Source of the DNA: Ranitomeya variabilis
Taxonomy: Eukaryota > Chordata > Amphibia > Anura > Dendrobatidae
Assembly (NCBI RefSeq): GCF_051348905.1
Contig: NC_135232.1
Coordinates: forward strand, 832,504,888-832,568,887
Direction: 5' to 3'
DNA length: 64,000 nt
Both the position numbers and the translations under genes were made by a program. Of the stretch, positions 10,076 through 21,047 are shown piece by piece (positions within the stretch are counted from its first letter, which is position 1; every line of letters begins with the position of its first letter). The notes below the pieces were generated by a model. It saw only the letters and a list, made by a program, of their open reading frames with translations, did no database searches and was not told the DNA's origin.

Positions 10076-10593
10076 AACTTTTCCTAATATGGCTAGAAAG
10101 CTTTAGCAAACACACTCACGCTTAGTAGTGTCGTCAAGACTCGCAAGGAATCTTTGACGCTTAAACTGGCTTCTTTGCCAGGTCACATAGCAGGACGAGG
10201 CTTTTTGCCGCGGCAGATTCTAAAGACTGCATGCAACCTAAGGCAAGGGCAACAGTTTACCACCCAGTAAAATGTTTTCAATGGGAACTGGACTTTCAAC
10301 AAACTTTGCACAAATCAATAGCACAGGCAAATATAGGAAACTTTCTCTAGCCTGATTAAAGTGGGAAATGTGCAATAGCTTTGCATTAAGGACAAGCTTC
10401 AGAGTCTCTACTTGGTATCATCAGAAAACCGAGTTGGAGTGTCGTGTCGGAAGCTTGAATAGGTCAGCTGATGTATCTCTAAGAATTCACAGTTTTTTTC
10501 TCAAGGTGGTTCAGCGATTTGAATAAATGCCAACCCTTGGCTGCAAAAATCTTGACCCGTTTCCTGCAAGTTTCTGAAAGTGGTGCAAATAAC

Positions 10594-10665
10594 GGGGATG
10601 TATCTCAGTGGTAGAGCGCACGCTTTGCATGTGTGAGGCCCCGGGTTCAATCCCCGGCATCTCCA
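10594..10665 (+). tRNA. tRNA-Ala-TGC: tRNA-Ala(TGC), unit 14 first slot, G10T
   Basis: G10T in the D stem and A box. Anticodon TGC 10626-10628. First T4 10712-10715. Confidence 0.85.
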
Positions 10666-10792
10666 TGGCCTGGGTTTACGTGCAAAGGACGCACTTCCTT
10701 CAGGTGACTACTTTTCCTTCTCCTTATGTGGTTCCTGCAGTCACTCGGTGAAAGAATTACTTGTCAGTGCTCCATCCCACTAGGAGACTTTT

Positions 10793-10864
10793 GGGGATGT
10801 AGCTCAGTGGTAGAGCACATGCTTCGCATGTATGAGGTCCTGGGTTCAACCCCCAGCATCTCCA
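10793..10864 (+). tRNA. tRNA-Ala-CGC: tRNA-Ala(CGC), unit 14 second slot, G25A
   Basis: G25A (standard position 26, the base between the D and anticodon stems) is a private change of this block copy. Anticodon CGC 10825-10827. T4 10868-10871. Confidence 0.92.
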
Positions 10865-11384
10865 AACTTTTCCTAATATGGCTAGATAGCTTTAGCAAAC
10901 ACACTCACGCTTAGTAGTGTCGTCAAGACTCGCAAGGAATCTTTGACGCTTAAACTGGCTTCTTTGCCAGGTCACATAGCAGGACGAGGCTTTTTGCCGC
11001 GGCAGATTCTAAAGACTGCATGCAACCTAAGGCAAGGGCAACACTTTACCACCCAGTAAAATGTTTTCAATGGGAACTGGACTTTCAACAAACTTTGCAC
11101 AAATCAATAGCACAGGCAAATATAGGAAACTTTCTCTAGCCTGATTAAAGTGGGAAATGTGCAATAGCTTTGCATTAAGGACAAGCTTCAGAGTCTCTAC
11201 TTGATATCATCAGAAAACCGAGTTGGAGTGTCGTGCCGGAAGCTTGAATAGGTCAGCTGATGTATCTCTAAGAATTCACAAATTTTTTTTCTCAAGGTGG
11301 TTCAGCGATTTGAATAAATGCCAACCCTTGTCTGCAAAAATCTTGACCCGTTTCCTGCAAGTTTCTGAAAGTGGTGCAAATAAC

Positions 11385-11456
11385 GGGGATGTAGCTCAGT
11401 GGTAGAGCGCACGCTTTGCATGTGTGAGGCCCCGGGTTCAATCCCCGGCATCTCCA
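11385..11456 (+). tRNA. tRNA-Ala-TGC: tRNA-Ala(TGC), unit 15 first slot
   Basis: Matches the first-slot consensus. Anticodon TGC 11417-11419. The distal stop is a T5 here, 11502-11506. Confidence 0.96.
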
Positions 11457-11583
11457 TGGCCTGGGTTTACGTGCAAAGGACGCACTTTCTACAGGTGACT
11501 ATTTTTCCTTCTCCTTATGTGGTTCCTGCAGTCACTCGGTGAAAGAATTACTTGTCAGTGCTCCATCCCACTAGGAGACTTTT

Positions 11584-11655
11584 GGGGATGTAGCTCAGTG
11601 GTAGAGCGCATGCTTCGCATGTATGAGGTCCTGGGTTCAACCCCCAGCATCTCCA
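11584..11655 (+). tRNA. tRNA-Ala-CGC: tRNA-Ala(CGC), unit 15 second slot
   Basis: Matches the second-slot consensus. Anticodon CGC 11616-11618. T4 11659-11662. Confidence 0.96.
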
Positions 11656-12175
11656 AACTTTTCCTAATATGGCTAGATAGCTTTAGCAAACACACTCACG
11701 CTTAGTAGTGTCGTCAAGACTCGCAAGGAATCTTTGACGCTTAAACTGGCTTCTTTGCCAGGTCACATAGCAGGACGAGGCTTTTTGCCGCGGCAGATTC
11801 TAAAGACTGCATGCAACCTAAGGCAAGGGCAACACTTTACCACCCAGTAAAATGTTTTCAATGGGAACTGGACTTTCAACAAACTTTGCACAAATCAATA
11901 GCACAGGCAAATATAGGAAACTTTCTCTAGCCTGATTAAAGTGGGAAATGTGCAATAGCTTTGCATTAAGGACAAGCTTCAGAGTCTCTACTTGGTATCA
12001 TCAGAAAACCGAGTTGGAGTGTCGTGCCGGAAGCTTGAATAGGTCAGCTGATGTATCTCTAAGAATTCACAAATTTTTTTTCTCAAGGTGGTTCAGCGAT
12101 TTGAATAAATGCCAACCCTTGTCTGCAAAAATCTTGACCCGTTTCCTGCAAGTTTCTGAAAGTGGTGCAAATAAC

Positions 12176-12247
12176 GGGGATGTATCTCAGTGGTAGAGCG
12201 CACGCTTTGCATGTGTGAGGCCCCGGGTTCAATCCCCGGCATCTCCA
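12176..12247 (+). tRNA. tRNA-Ala-TGC: tRNA-Ala(TGC), unit 16 first slot, G10T
   Basis: G10T in the D stem and A box. Anticodon TGC 12208-12210. First T4 12294-12297. Confidence 0.85.
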
Positions 12248-12374
12248 TGGCCTGGGTTTACGTGCAAAGGACGCACTTCCTTCAGGTGACTACTTTTCCT
12301 TCTCCTTATGTGGTTCCTGCAGTCACTCGGTGAAAGAATTACTTGTCAGTGCTCCATCCCACTAGGAGACTTTT

Positions 12375-12446
12375 GGGGATGTAGCTCAGTGGTAGAGCGC
12401 ATGCTTCGCATGTATGAGGTCCTGGGTTAAACCCCCAGCATCTCCA
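12375..12446 (+). tRNA. tRNA-Ala-CGC: tRNA-Ala(CGC), unit 16 second slot, C55A
   Basis: C55 (standard C56 of the T loop) is A. That base normally pairs with G19 of the D loop and is the core C of the B box, so both folding and transcription are probably damaged. Anticodon CGC 12407-12409. T4 12450-12453. Confidence 0.82.
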
Positions 12447-12966
12447 AACTTTTCCTAATATGGCTAGATAGCTTTAGCAAACACACTCACGCTTAGTAGT
12501 GTCGTCAAGACTCGCAAGGAATCTTTGACGCTTAAACTGGCTTCTTTGCCAGGTCACATAGCAGGACGAGGCTTTTTGCCGCGGCAGATTCTAAAGACTG
12601 CATGCAACCTAAGGCAAGGGCAACACTTTACCACCCAGTAAAATGTTTTCAATGGGAACTGGACTTTCAACAAACTTTGCACAAATCAATAGCACAGGCA
12701 AATATAGGAAACTTTCTCTAGCCTGATTAAAGTGGGAAATGTGCAATAGCTTTGCATTAAGGACAAGCTTCAGAGTCTCTACTTGGTATCATCAGAAAAC
12801 CGAGTTGGAGTGTCGTGCCGGAAGCTTGAATAGGTCAGCTGATGTATCTCTAAGAATTCACAAATTTTTTTTCTCAAGGTGGTTCAGCGATTTGAATAAA
12901 TGCCAACCCTTGTCTGCAAAAATCTTGACCCGTTTCCTGCAAGTTTCTGAAAGTGGTGCAAATAAC

Positions 12967-13038
12967 GGGGATGTAGCTCAGTGGTAGAGCGCACGCTTTG
13001 CATGTGTGAGGCCCCGGGTTCAATCCCCGGCATCTCCA
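12967..13038 (+). tRNA. tRNA-Ala-TGC: tRNA-Ala(TGC), unit 17 first slot
   Basis: Matches the first-slot consensus. Anticodon TGC 12999-13001. Distal T5 13084-13088. Confidence 0.96.
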
Positions 13039-13165
13039 TGGCCTGGGTTTACGTGCAAAGGACGCACTTTCTACAGGTGACTATTTTTCCTTCTCCTTAT
13101 GTGGTTCCTGCAGTCACTCGGTGAAAGAATTACTTGTCAGTGCTCCATCCCACTAGGAGACTTTT

Positions 13166-13237
13166 GGGGATGTAGCTCAGTGGTAGAGCGCATGCTTCGC
13201 ATGTATGAGGTCCTGGGTTCAACCCCCAGCATCTCCA
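13166..13237 (+). tRNA. tRNA-Ala-CGC: tRNA-Ala(CGC), unit 17 second slot, stop lost
   Basis: The gene is consensus. Anticodon CGC 13198-13200. The usual T4 is reduced to TTTG (13241-13244), so the next T-run of four or more is the T5 in the spacer about 120-130 bases downstream. Confidence 0.94.
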
Positions 13238-13757
13238 AACTTTGCCTAATATGGCTAGATAGCTTTAGCAAACACACTCACGCTTAGTAGTGTCGTCAAG
13301 ACTCGCAAGGAATCTTTGACGCTTAAACTGGCTTCTTTGCCAGGTCACATAGCAGGACGAGGCTTTTTGCCGCGGCAGATTCTAAAGACTGCATGCAACC
13401 TAAGGCAAGGGCAACACTTTACCACCCAGTAAAATGTTTTCAATGGGAACTGGACTTTCAACAAACTTTGCACAAATCAATAGCACAGGCAAATATAGGA
13501 AACTTTCTCTAGCCTGATTAAAGTGGGAAATGTGCAATAGCTTTGCATTAAGGACAAGCTTCAGAGTCTCTACTTGGTATCATCAGAAAACCGAGTTGGA
13601 GTGTCGTGCCGGAAGCTTGAATAGGTCAGCTGATGTATCTCTAAGAATTCACAAATTTTTTTTCTCAAGGTGGTTCAGCGATTTGAATAAATGCCAACCC
13701 TTGTCTGCAAAAATCTTGACCCGTTTCCTGCAAGTTTCTGAAAGTGGTGCAAATAAC

Positions 13758-13829
13758 GGGGATGTATCTCAGTGGTAGAGCGCACGCTTTGCATGTGTGA
13801 GGCCCCGGGTTCAATCCCCGGCATCTCCA
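13758..13829 (+). tRNA. tRNA-Ala-TGC: tRNA-Ala(TGC), unit 18 first slot, G10T
   Basis: G10T in the D stem and A box. Anticodon TGC 13790-13792. First T4 13876-13879. Confidence 0.85.
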
Positions 13830-13956
13830 TGGCCTGGGTTTACGTGCAAAGGACGCACTTCCTTCAGGTGACTACTTTTCCTTCTCCTTATGTGGTTCCT
13901 GCAGTCACTCGGTGAAAGAATTACTTGTCAGTGCTCCATCCCACTAGGAGACTTTT

Positions 13957-14028
13957 GGGGATGTAGCTCAGTGGTAGAGCGCATGCTTCGCATGTATGAG
14001 GTCCTGGGTTCAACCCCCAGCATCTCCA
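13957..14028 (+). tRNA. tRNA-Ala-CGC: tRNA-Ala(CGC), unit 18 second slot
   Basis: Matches the second-slot consensus. Anticodon CGC 13989-13991. T4 14032-14035. Confidence 0.96.
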
Positions 14029-14548
14029 AACTTTTCCTAATATGGCTAGATAGCTTTAGCAAACACACTCACGCTTAGTAGTGTCGTCAAGACTCGCAAG
14101 GAATCTTTGACGCTTAAACTGGCTTCTTTGCCAGGTCACATAGCAGGACGAGGCTTTTTGCCGCGGCAGATTCTAAAGACTGCATGCAACCTAAGGCAAG
14201 GGCAACACTTTACCACCCAGTAAAATGTTTTCAATGGGAACTGGACTTTCAACAAACTTTGCACAAATCAATAGCACAGGCAAATATAGGAAACTTTCTC
14301 TAGCCTGATTAAAGTGGGAAATGTGCAATAGCTTTGCATTAAGGACAAGCTTCAGAGTCTCTACTTGGTATCATCAGAAAACCGAGTTGGAGTGTCGTGC
14401 CGGAAGCTTGAATAGGTCAGCTGATGTATCTCTAAGAATTCACAAATTTTTTTTCTCAAGGTGGTTCAGCGATTTGAATAAATGCCAACCCTTGTCTGCA
14501 AAAATCTTGACCCGTTTCCTGCAAGTTTCTGAAAGTGGTGCAAATAAC

Positions 14549-14620
14549 GGGGATGTATCTCAGTGGTAGAGCGCACGCTTTGCATGTGTGAGGCCCCGGG
14601 TTCAATCCCCGGCATCTCCA
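14549..14620 (+). tRNA. tRNA-Ala-TGC: tRNA-Ala(TGC), unit 19 first slot, G10T
   Basis: G10T in the D stem and A box. Anticodon TGC 14581-14583. First T4 14667-14670. Confidence 0.85.
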
Positions 14621-14747
14621 TGGCCTGGGTTTACGTGCAAAGGACGCACTTCCTTCAGGTGACTACTTTTCCTTCTCCTTATGTGGTTCCTGCAGTCACT
14701 CGGTGAAAGAATTACTTGTCAGTGCTCCATCCCACTAGGAGACTTTT

Positions 14748-14819
14748 GGGGATGTAGCTCAGTGGTAGAGCGCATGCTTCGCATGTATGAGGTCCTGGGT
14801 TCAACCCCCAGCATCTCCA
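14748..14819 (+). tRNA. tRNA-Ala-CGC: tRNA-Ala(CGC), unit 19 second slot
   Basis: Matches the second-slot consensus. Anticodon CGC 14780-14782. T4 14823-14826. Confidence 0.96.
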
Positions 14820-15339
14820 AACTTTTCCTAATATGGCTAGATAGCTTTAGCAAACACACTCACGCTTAGTAGTGTCGTCAAGACTCGCAAGGAATCTTTG
14901 ACGCTTAAACTGGCTTCTTTGCCAGGTCACATAGCAGGACGAGGCTTTTTGCCGCGGCAGATTCTAAAGACTGCATGCAACCTAAGGCAAGGGCAACACT
15001 TTACCACCCAGTAAAATGTTTTCAATGGGAACTGGACTTTCAACAAACTTTGCACAAATCAATAGCACAGGCAAATATAGGAAACTTTCTCTAGCCTGAT
15101 TAAAGTGGGAAATGTGCAATAGCTTTGCATTAAGGACAAGCTTCAGAGTCTCTACTTGGTATCATCAGAAAACCGAGTTGGAGTGTCGTGCCGGAAGCTT
15201 GAATAGGTCAGCTGATGTATCTCTAAGAATTCACAAATTTTTTTTCTCAAGGTGGTTCAGCGATTTGAATAAATGCCAACCCTTGTCTGCAAAAATCTTG
15301 ACCCGTTTCCTGCAAGTTTCTGAAAGTGGTGCAAATAAC

Positions 15340-15411
15340 GGGGATGTAGCTCAGTGGTAGAGCGCACGCTTTGCATGTGTGAGGCCCCGGGTTCAATCCC
15401 CGGCATCTCCA
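15340..15411 (+). tRNA. tRNA-Ala-TGC: tRNA-Ala(TGC), unit 20 first slot
   Basis: Matches the first-slot consensus. Anticodon TGC 15372-15374. First T4 15458-15461. Confidence 0.96.
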
Positions 15412-15538
15412 TGGCCTGGGTTTACGTGCAAAGGACGCACTTTCTACAGGTGACTACTTTTCCTTCTCCTTATGTGGTTCCTGCAGTCACTCGGTGAAAG
15501 AATTACTTGTCAGTGCTCCATCCCACTAGGAGACTTTT

Positions 15539-15610
15539 GGGGATGTAGCTCAGTGGTAGAGCGCATGCTTCGCATGTATGAGGTCCTGGGTTCAACCCCC
15601 AGCATCTCCA
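15539..15610 (+). tRNA. tRNA-Ala-CGC: tRNA-Ala(CGC), unit 20 second slot
   Basis: Matches the second-slot consensus. Anticodon CGC 15571-15573. T4 15614-15617. Confidence 0.96.
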
Positions 15611-16130
15611 AACTTTTCCTAATATGGCTAGATAGCTTTAGCAAACACACTCACGCTTAGTAGTGTCGTCAAGACTCGCAAGGAATCTTTGACGCTTAAA
15701 CTGGCTTCTTTGCCAGGTCACATAGCAGGACGAGGCTTTTTGCCGCGGCAGATTCTAAAGACTGCATGCAACCTAAGGCAAGGGCAACACTTTACCACCC
15801 AGTAAAATGTTTTCAATGGGAACTGGACTTTCAACAAACTTTGCACAAATCAATAGCACAGGCAAATATAGGAAACTTTCTCTAGCCTGATTAAAGTGGG
15901 AAATGTGCAATAGCTTTGCATTAAGGACAAGCTTCAGAGTCTCTACTTGGTATCATCAGAAAACCGAGTTGGAGTGTCGTGCCGGAAGCTTGAATAGGTC
16001 AGCTGATGTATCTCTAAGAATTCACAAATTTTTTTTCTCAAGGTGGTTCAGCGATTTGAATAAATGCCAACCCTTGTCTGCAAAAATCTTGACCCGTTTC
16101 CTGCAAGTTTCTGAAAGTGGTGCAAATAAC

Positions 16131-16202
16131 GGGGATGTAGCTCAGTGGTAGAGCGCACGCTTTGCATGTGTGAGGCCCCGGGTTCAATCCCCGGCATCTC
16201 CA
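16131..16202 (+). tRNA. tRNA-Ala-TGC: tRNA-Ala(TGC), unit 21 first slot
   Basis: Matches the first-slot consensus. Anticodon TGC 16163-16165. First T4 16249-16252. Confidence 0.96.
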
Positions 16203-16329
16203 TGGCCTGGGTTTACGTGCAAAGGACGCACTTTCTACAGGTGACTACTTTTCCTTCTCCTTATGTGGTTCCTGCAGTCACTCGGTGAAAGAATTACTTG
16301 TCAGTGCTCCATCCCACTAGGAGACTTTT

Positions 16330-16401
16330 GGGAATGTAGCTCAGTGATAGAGCGCATGCTTCTCATGTATGAGGTTCGGGGTTCAACCCCCAGCATCTCC
16401 A
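16330..16401 (+). pseudogene. Decayed Ala-body tRNA with CTC anticodon, unit 21 second slot
   Basis: Anticodon CTC at 16362-16364 with four further changes: G4A, G18A (standard G19, a D-loop/T-loop contact), C47T and T49G (T-stem mismatch). It is the most altered second-slot type in the array and is probably a pseudogene. T4 16405-16408. Confidence 0.82.
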
Positions 16402-16858
16402 AACTTTTCCTAATATGGCTAGAAAGCTTTAGCAAACACACTCACGCTTAGTAGTGTCGTCAAGACTCGCAAGGAATCTTTGACGCTTAAACTGGCTTCT
16501 TTGCCAGGTCACATAGCAGGACGAGGCTTTTTGCCGCGGCAGATTCTAAAGACTGCATGCAACCTAAGGCAAGGGCAACACTTTACCACCCAGTAAAATG
16601 TTTTCAATGGGAACTGGACTTTCAACAAACTTTGCACAAATCAATAGCACAGGCAAATATAGGAAACTTTCTCTAGCCTGATTAAAGTGGGAAATGTGCA
16701 ATAGCTTTGCATTAAGGACAAGCTTCAGAGTCTCTACTTGGTATCATCAGAAAACCGAGTTGGAGTGTCGTGCCGGAAGCTTGAATTGGTCAGCTGATGT
16801 ATCTCTAAGAATTCACAGAGTTTTTTTCTCAAGGTGGTTCAGCGATTTGAATAAATAA

Positions 16859-16895
16859 ATGTGTGAGGCCCCGGGTTCAATCCCCGACATCTCCA
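16859..16895 (+). pseudogene. 3' half fragment of tRNA-Ala(TGC), unit 22 first slot
   Basis: It has the same deletion junction as the fragment at 7471, plus G64A in the T stem (TCCCCGACATC). It is therefore a later descendant of the same deletion. Confidence 0.93.
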
Positions 16896-17022
16896 TGGCC
16901 TGGGTTTACGTGCAAAGGACGCACTTCCTTCAGGTGACTACTTTTCCTTCTCCTTATGTGGTTCCTGCAGTCACTCGGTGAAAGAATTACTTGTCAGTGC
17001 TCCATCCCACTAGGAGACTTTT

Positions 17023-17094
17023 GGGGATGTAGCTCAGTGGTAGAGCGCATGCTTCGCATGTATGAGGTCCTGGTTTCAACCCCCAGCATCTCCA
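17023..17094 (+). tRNA. tRNA-Ala-CGC: tRNA-Ala(CGC), unit 22 second slot, G52T
   Basis: G52T in the T stem and B box. Anticodon CGC 17055-17057. T4 17098-17101. Confidence 0.85.
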
Positions 17095-17614
17095 AACTTT
17101 TCCTAATATGGCTAGAAAGCTTCAGCAAACACACTCACGCTTAGTAGTGTCGTCAAGACTCGCAAGGAATCTTTGACGCTTAAACTGGCTTCTTTGCCAG
17201 GTCACATAGCAGGACGAGGCTTTTTGTCGCAGCAGATTCTAAAGACTGCATGCAACCTAAGGCAAGGGCAACACTTTACCACCCAGTAAAATGTTTTCAA
17301 TGGGAACTGGACTTTCAACAAACTTTGCACAAATCAATAGCACAGGCAAATATAGGAAACTTTCTCTAGCCTGATTAAAGTGGGAAATGTGCAATAGCTT
17401 TGCATTAAGGACAAGCTTCAGAGTCTCTACTTGGTATCATCAGAAAACCGAGTTGGAGTGTCGTGCCGGAAGCTTGAATAGGTCAGCTGATGTATCTCTA
17501 AGAATTCACAGAGTTTTTTTCTCAAGGTGGTTCAGCGATTTGAATAAATGCCAACCCTTGTCTGCAAAAATCTTGACCCGTTTCCTGCAATTTTCAGAAA
17601 GTGGTGCAAATAAC

Positions 17615-17686
17615 GGGGATGTAGCTCAGTGGTAGAGCGCACGCTTTGCATGTGTGAGGCCCCGGGTTCAATCCCCGGCATCTCCA
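17615..17686 (+). tRNA. tRNA-Ala-TGC: tRNA-Ala(TGC), unit 23 first slot, near stop
   Basis: Consensus gene. Anticodon TGC 17647-17649. Close T4 17695-17698. Confidence 0.96.
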
Positions 17687-17813
17687 TGGCCTGGTTTTAC
17701 GTGCAAAGGACGCACTTCCTACAGGTGACTACTTTTCCTTCTCCTTATGTGGTTCCTGCAGTCACTCGGTGAAAGAATTACTTGTCAGTGCTCCATCCCA
17801 CTGGGAGACTTTT

Positions 17814-17885
17814 GGGGATGTAGCTCAGTGGTAGAGCGCATGCTTCGCATGTATGAGGTCCTGGGTTCAACCCCCAGCATCTCCA
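17814..17885 (+). tRNA. tRNA-Ala-CGC: tRNA-Ala(CGC), unit 23 second slot
   Basis: Matches the second-slot consensus. Anticodon CGC 17846-17848. T4 17889-17892. Confidence 0.96.
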
Positions 17886-18403
17886 AACTTTTCCTAATAT
17901 GGCTAGAAAGCTTTAGCAAACACACTCACGCTTACTAGTGTCGTCAAGACTCGCAAGGCATCTTTGACACTTAAACTGGCTTCTTTGCCAGGTCACATAG
18001 CAGGACGAGGCTTTTTGCTGCGGCAGATTCTAAAGACTGCATGCAACCTAAGGCAAGGGCAACACTTTACCACCCAGTAAAATGTTTTCAATGGGAACTG
18101 GACTTTCAACAAACTTTGCACAAATCAATAGCACAGGCAAATATAGGAAACTTTCTCTAGCCTGATTAAAGTGGGAAATGTGCAATAGCTTTGCATTAAG
18201 GACAAGCTTCAGAGTCTCTACTTGGTATCATCAGAAAACCGAGTTGGAGTGTCGTGTCGGAAGCTTGAATAGGTCAGCTGATGTATCTCTAAGAATTCAC
18301 AGTTTTTTTCTCAAGGTGGTTCAGCGATTTGAATAAATGCCAACCCTTGGCTGCAAAAATCTTGACCCGTTTCCTGCAAGTTTCTGAAAGTGGTGCAAAT
18401 AAC

Positions 18404-18475
18404 GGGGATGTATCTCAGTGGTAGAGCGCACGCTTTGCATGTGTGAGGCCCCGGGTTCAATCCCCGGCATCTCCA
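18404..18475 (+). tRNA. tRNA-Ala-TGC: tRNA-Ala(TGC), unit 24 first slot, G10T
   Basis: G10T in the D stem and A box. Anticodon TGC 18436-18438. First T4 18522-18525. Confidence 0.85.
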
Positions 18476-18602
18476 TGGCCTGGGTTTACGTGCAAAGGAC
18501 GCACTTCCTTCAGGTGACTACTTTTCCTTCTCCTTATGTGGTTCCTGCAGTCACTCGGTGAAAGAATTACTTGTCAGTGCTCCATCCCACTAGGAGACTT
18601 TT

Positions 18603-18674
18603 GGGGATGTAGCTCAGTGGTAGAGCGCATGCTTCGCATGTATGAGGTCCTGGGTTCAACCCCCAGCATCTCCA
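18603..18674 (+). tRNA. tRNA-Ala-CGC: tRNA-Ala(CGC), unit 24 second slot
   Basis: Consensus; its block partner at 10793 has G25A. Anticodon CGC 18635-18637. T4 18678-18681. Confidence 0.96.
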
Positions 18675-19194
18675 AACTTTTCCTAATATGGCTAGATAGC
18701 TTTAGCAAACACACTCACGCTTAGTAGTGTCGTCAAGACTCGCAAGGAATCTTTGACGCTTAAACTGGCTTCTTTGCCAGGTCACATAGCAGGACGAGGC
18801 TTTTTGCCGCGGCAGATTCTAAAGACTGCATGCAACCTAAGGCAAGGGCAACACTTTACCACCCAGTAAAATGTTTTCAATGGGAACTGGACTTTCAACA
18901 AACTTTGCACAAATCAATAGCACAGGCAAATATAGGAAACTTTCTCTAGCCTGATTAAAGTGGGAAATGTGCAATAGCTTTGCATTAAGGACAAGCTTCA
19001 GAGTCTCTACTTGATATCATCAGAAAACCGAGTTGGAGTGTCGTGCCGGAAGCTTGAATAGGTCAGCTGATGTATCTCTAAGAATTCACAAATTTTTTTT
19101 CTCAAGGTGGTTCAGCGATTTGAATAAATGCCAACCCTTGTCTGCAAAAATCTTGACCCGTTTCCTGCAAGTTTCTGAAAGTGGTGCAAATAAC

Positions 19195-19266
19195 GGGGAT
19201 GTAGCTCAGTGGTAGAGCGCACGCTTTGCATGTGTGAGGCCCCGGGTTCAATCCCCGGCATCTCCA
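19195..19266 (+). tRNA. tRNA-Ala-TGC: tRNA-Ala(TGC), unit 25 first slot
   Basis: Matches the first-slot consensus. Anticodon TGC 19227-19229. Distal T5 19312-19316. Confidence 0.96.
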
Positions 19267-19393
19267 TGGCCTGGGTTTACGTGCAAAGGACGCACTTTCT
19301 ACAGGTGACTATTTTTCCTTCTCCTTATGTGGTTCCTGCAGTCACTCGGTGAAAGAATTACTTGTCAGTGCTCCATCCCACTAGGAGACTTTT

Positions 19394-19465
19394 GGGGATG
19401 TAGCTCAGTGGTAGAGCGCATGCTTCGCATGTATGAGGTCCTGGGTTCAACCCCCAGCATCTCCA
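19394..19465 (+). tRNA. tRNA-Ala-CGC: tRNA-Ala(CGC), unit 25 second slot
   Basis: Matches the second-slot consensus. Anticodon CGC 19426-19428. T4 19469-19472. Confidence 0.96.
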
Positions 19466-19985
19466 AACTTTTCCTAATATGGCTAGATAGCTTTAGCAAA
19501 CACACTCACGCTTAGTAGTGTCGTCAAGACTCGCAAGGAATCTTTGACGCTTAAACTGGCTTCTTTGCCAGGTCACATAGCAGGACGAGGCTTTTTGCCG
19601 CGGCAGATTCTAAAGACTGCATGCAACCTAAGGCAAGGGCAACACTTTACCACCCAGTAAAATGTTTTCAATGGGAACTGGACTTTCAACAAACTTTGCA
19701 CAAATCAATAGCACAGGCAAATATAGGAAACTTTCTCTAGCCTGATTAAAGTGGGAAATGTGCAATAGCTTTGCATTAAGGACAAGCTTCAGAGTCTCTA
19801 CTTGGTATCATCAGAAAACCGAGTTGGAGTGTCGTGCCGGAAGCTTGAATAGGTCAGCTGATGTATCTCTAAGAATTCACAAATTTTTTTTCTCAAGGTG
19901 GTTCAGCGATTTGAATAAATGCCAACCCTTGTCTGCAAAAATCTTGACCCGTTTCCTGCAAGTTTCTGAAAGTGGTGCAAATAAC

Positions 19986-20057
19986 GGGGATGTATCTCAG
20001 TGGTAGAGCGCACGCTTTGCATGTGTGAGGCCCCGGGTTCAATCCCCGGCATCTCCA
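19986..20057 (+). tRNA. tRNA-Ala-TGC: tRNA-Ala(TGC), unit 26 first slot, G10T
   Basis: G10T in the D stem and A box. Anticodon TGC 20018-20020. First T4 20104-20107. Confidence 0.85.
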
Positions 20058-20184
20058 TGGCCTGGGTTTACGTGCAAAGGACGCACTTCCTTCAGGTGAC
20101 TACTTTTCCTTCTCCTTATGTGGTTCCTGCAGTCACTCGGTGAAAGAATTACTTGTCAGTGCTCCATCCCACTAGGAGACTTTT

Positions 20185-20256
20185 GGGGATGTAGCTCAGT
20201 GGTAGAGCGCATGCTTCGCATGTATGAGGTCCTGGGTTAAACCCCCAGCATCTCCA
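20185..20256 (+). tRNA. tRNA-Ala-CGC: tRNA-Ala(CGC), unit 26 second slot, C55A
   Basis: Same T-loop and B-box change as its block partner at 12375. Anticodon CGC 20217-20219. T4 20260-20263. Confidence 0.82.
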
Positions 20257-20776
20257 AACTTTTCCTAATATGGCTAGATAGCTTTAGCAAACACACTCAC
20301 GCTTAGTAGTGTCGTCAAGACTCGCAAGGAATCTTTGACGCTTAAACTGGCTTCTTTGCCAGGTCACATAGCAGGACGAGGCTTTTTGCCGCGGCAGATT
20401 CTAAAGACTGCATGCAACCTAAGGCAAGGGCAACACTTTACCACCCAGTAAAATGTTTTCAATGGGAACTGGACTTTCAACAAACTTTGCACAAATCAAT
20501 AGCACAGGCAAATATAGGAAACTTTCTCTAGCCTGATTAAAGTGGGAAATGTGCAATAGCTTTGCATTAAGGACAAGCTTCAGAGTCTCTACTTGGTATC
20601 ATCAGAAAACCGAGTTGGAGTGTCGTGCCGGAAGCTTGAATAGGTCAGCTGATGTATCTCTAAGAATTCACAAATTTTTTTTCTCAAGGTGGTTCAGCGA
20701 TTTGAATAAATGCCAACCCTTGTCTGCAAAAATCTTGACCCGTTTCCTGCAAGTTTCTGAAAGTGGTGCAAATAAC

Positions 20777-20848
20777 GGGGATGTAGCTCAGTGGTAGAGC
20801 GCACGCTTTGCATGTGTGAGGCCCCGGGTTCAATCCCCGGCATCTCCA
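20777..20848 (+). tRNA. tRNA-Ala-TGC: tRNA-Ala(TGC), unit 27 first slot
   Basis: Matches the first-slot consensus. Anticodon TGC 20809-20811. Distal T5 20894-20898. Confidence 0.96.
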
Positions 20849-20975
20849 TGGCCTGGGTTTACGTGCAAAGGACGCACTTTCTACAGGTGACTATTTTTCC
20901 TTCTCCTTATGTGGTTCCTGCAGTCACTCGGTGAAAGAATTACTTGTCAGTGCTCCATCCCACTAGGAGACTTTT

Positions 20976-21047
20976 GGGGATGTAGCTCAGTGGTAGAGCG
21001 CATGCTTCGCATGTATGAGGTCCTGGGTTCAACCCCCAGCATCTCCA
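20976..21047 (+). tRNA. tRNA-Ala-CGC: tRNA-Ala(CGC), unit 27 second slot
   Basis: Consensus; it keeps the stop that its block partner at 13166 has lost. Anticodon CGC 21008-21010. T4 21051-21054. Confidence 0.96.

Larger units (their letters stand above)
10255..18064 (+). repeat. 7,810-bp ten-unit block, copy 1
   Basis: Ten units (eight of 791, one 789, one 693) are repeated as a block directly downstream at +7,810. Shared rare markers include the stop-creating TTGATATC at 11203/19013, the T-loop change at 12375/20185, the CTC-anticodon gene at 16330/24140 and the shortened unit at 16859/24669. In the parts I compared I saw two base differences: 10817 (A versus G) and 13244 (G versus T). The breakpoint is only resolved to within about 190 bases because adjacent units are so alike. 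Confidence 0.88.
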
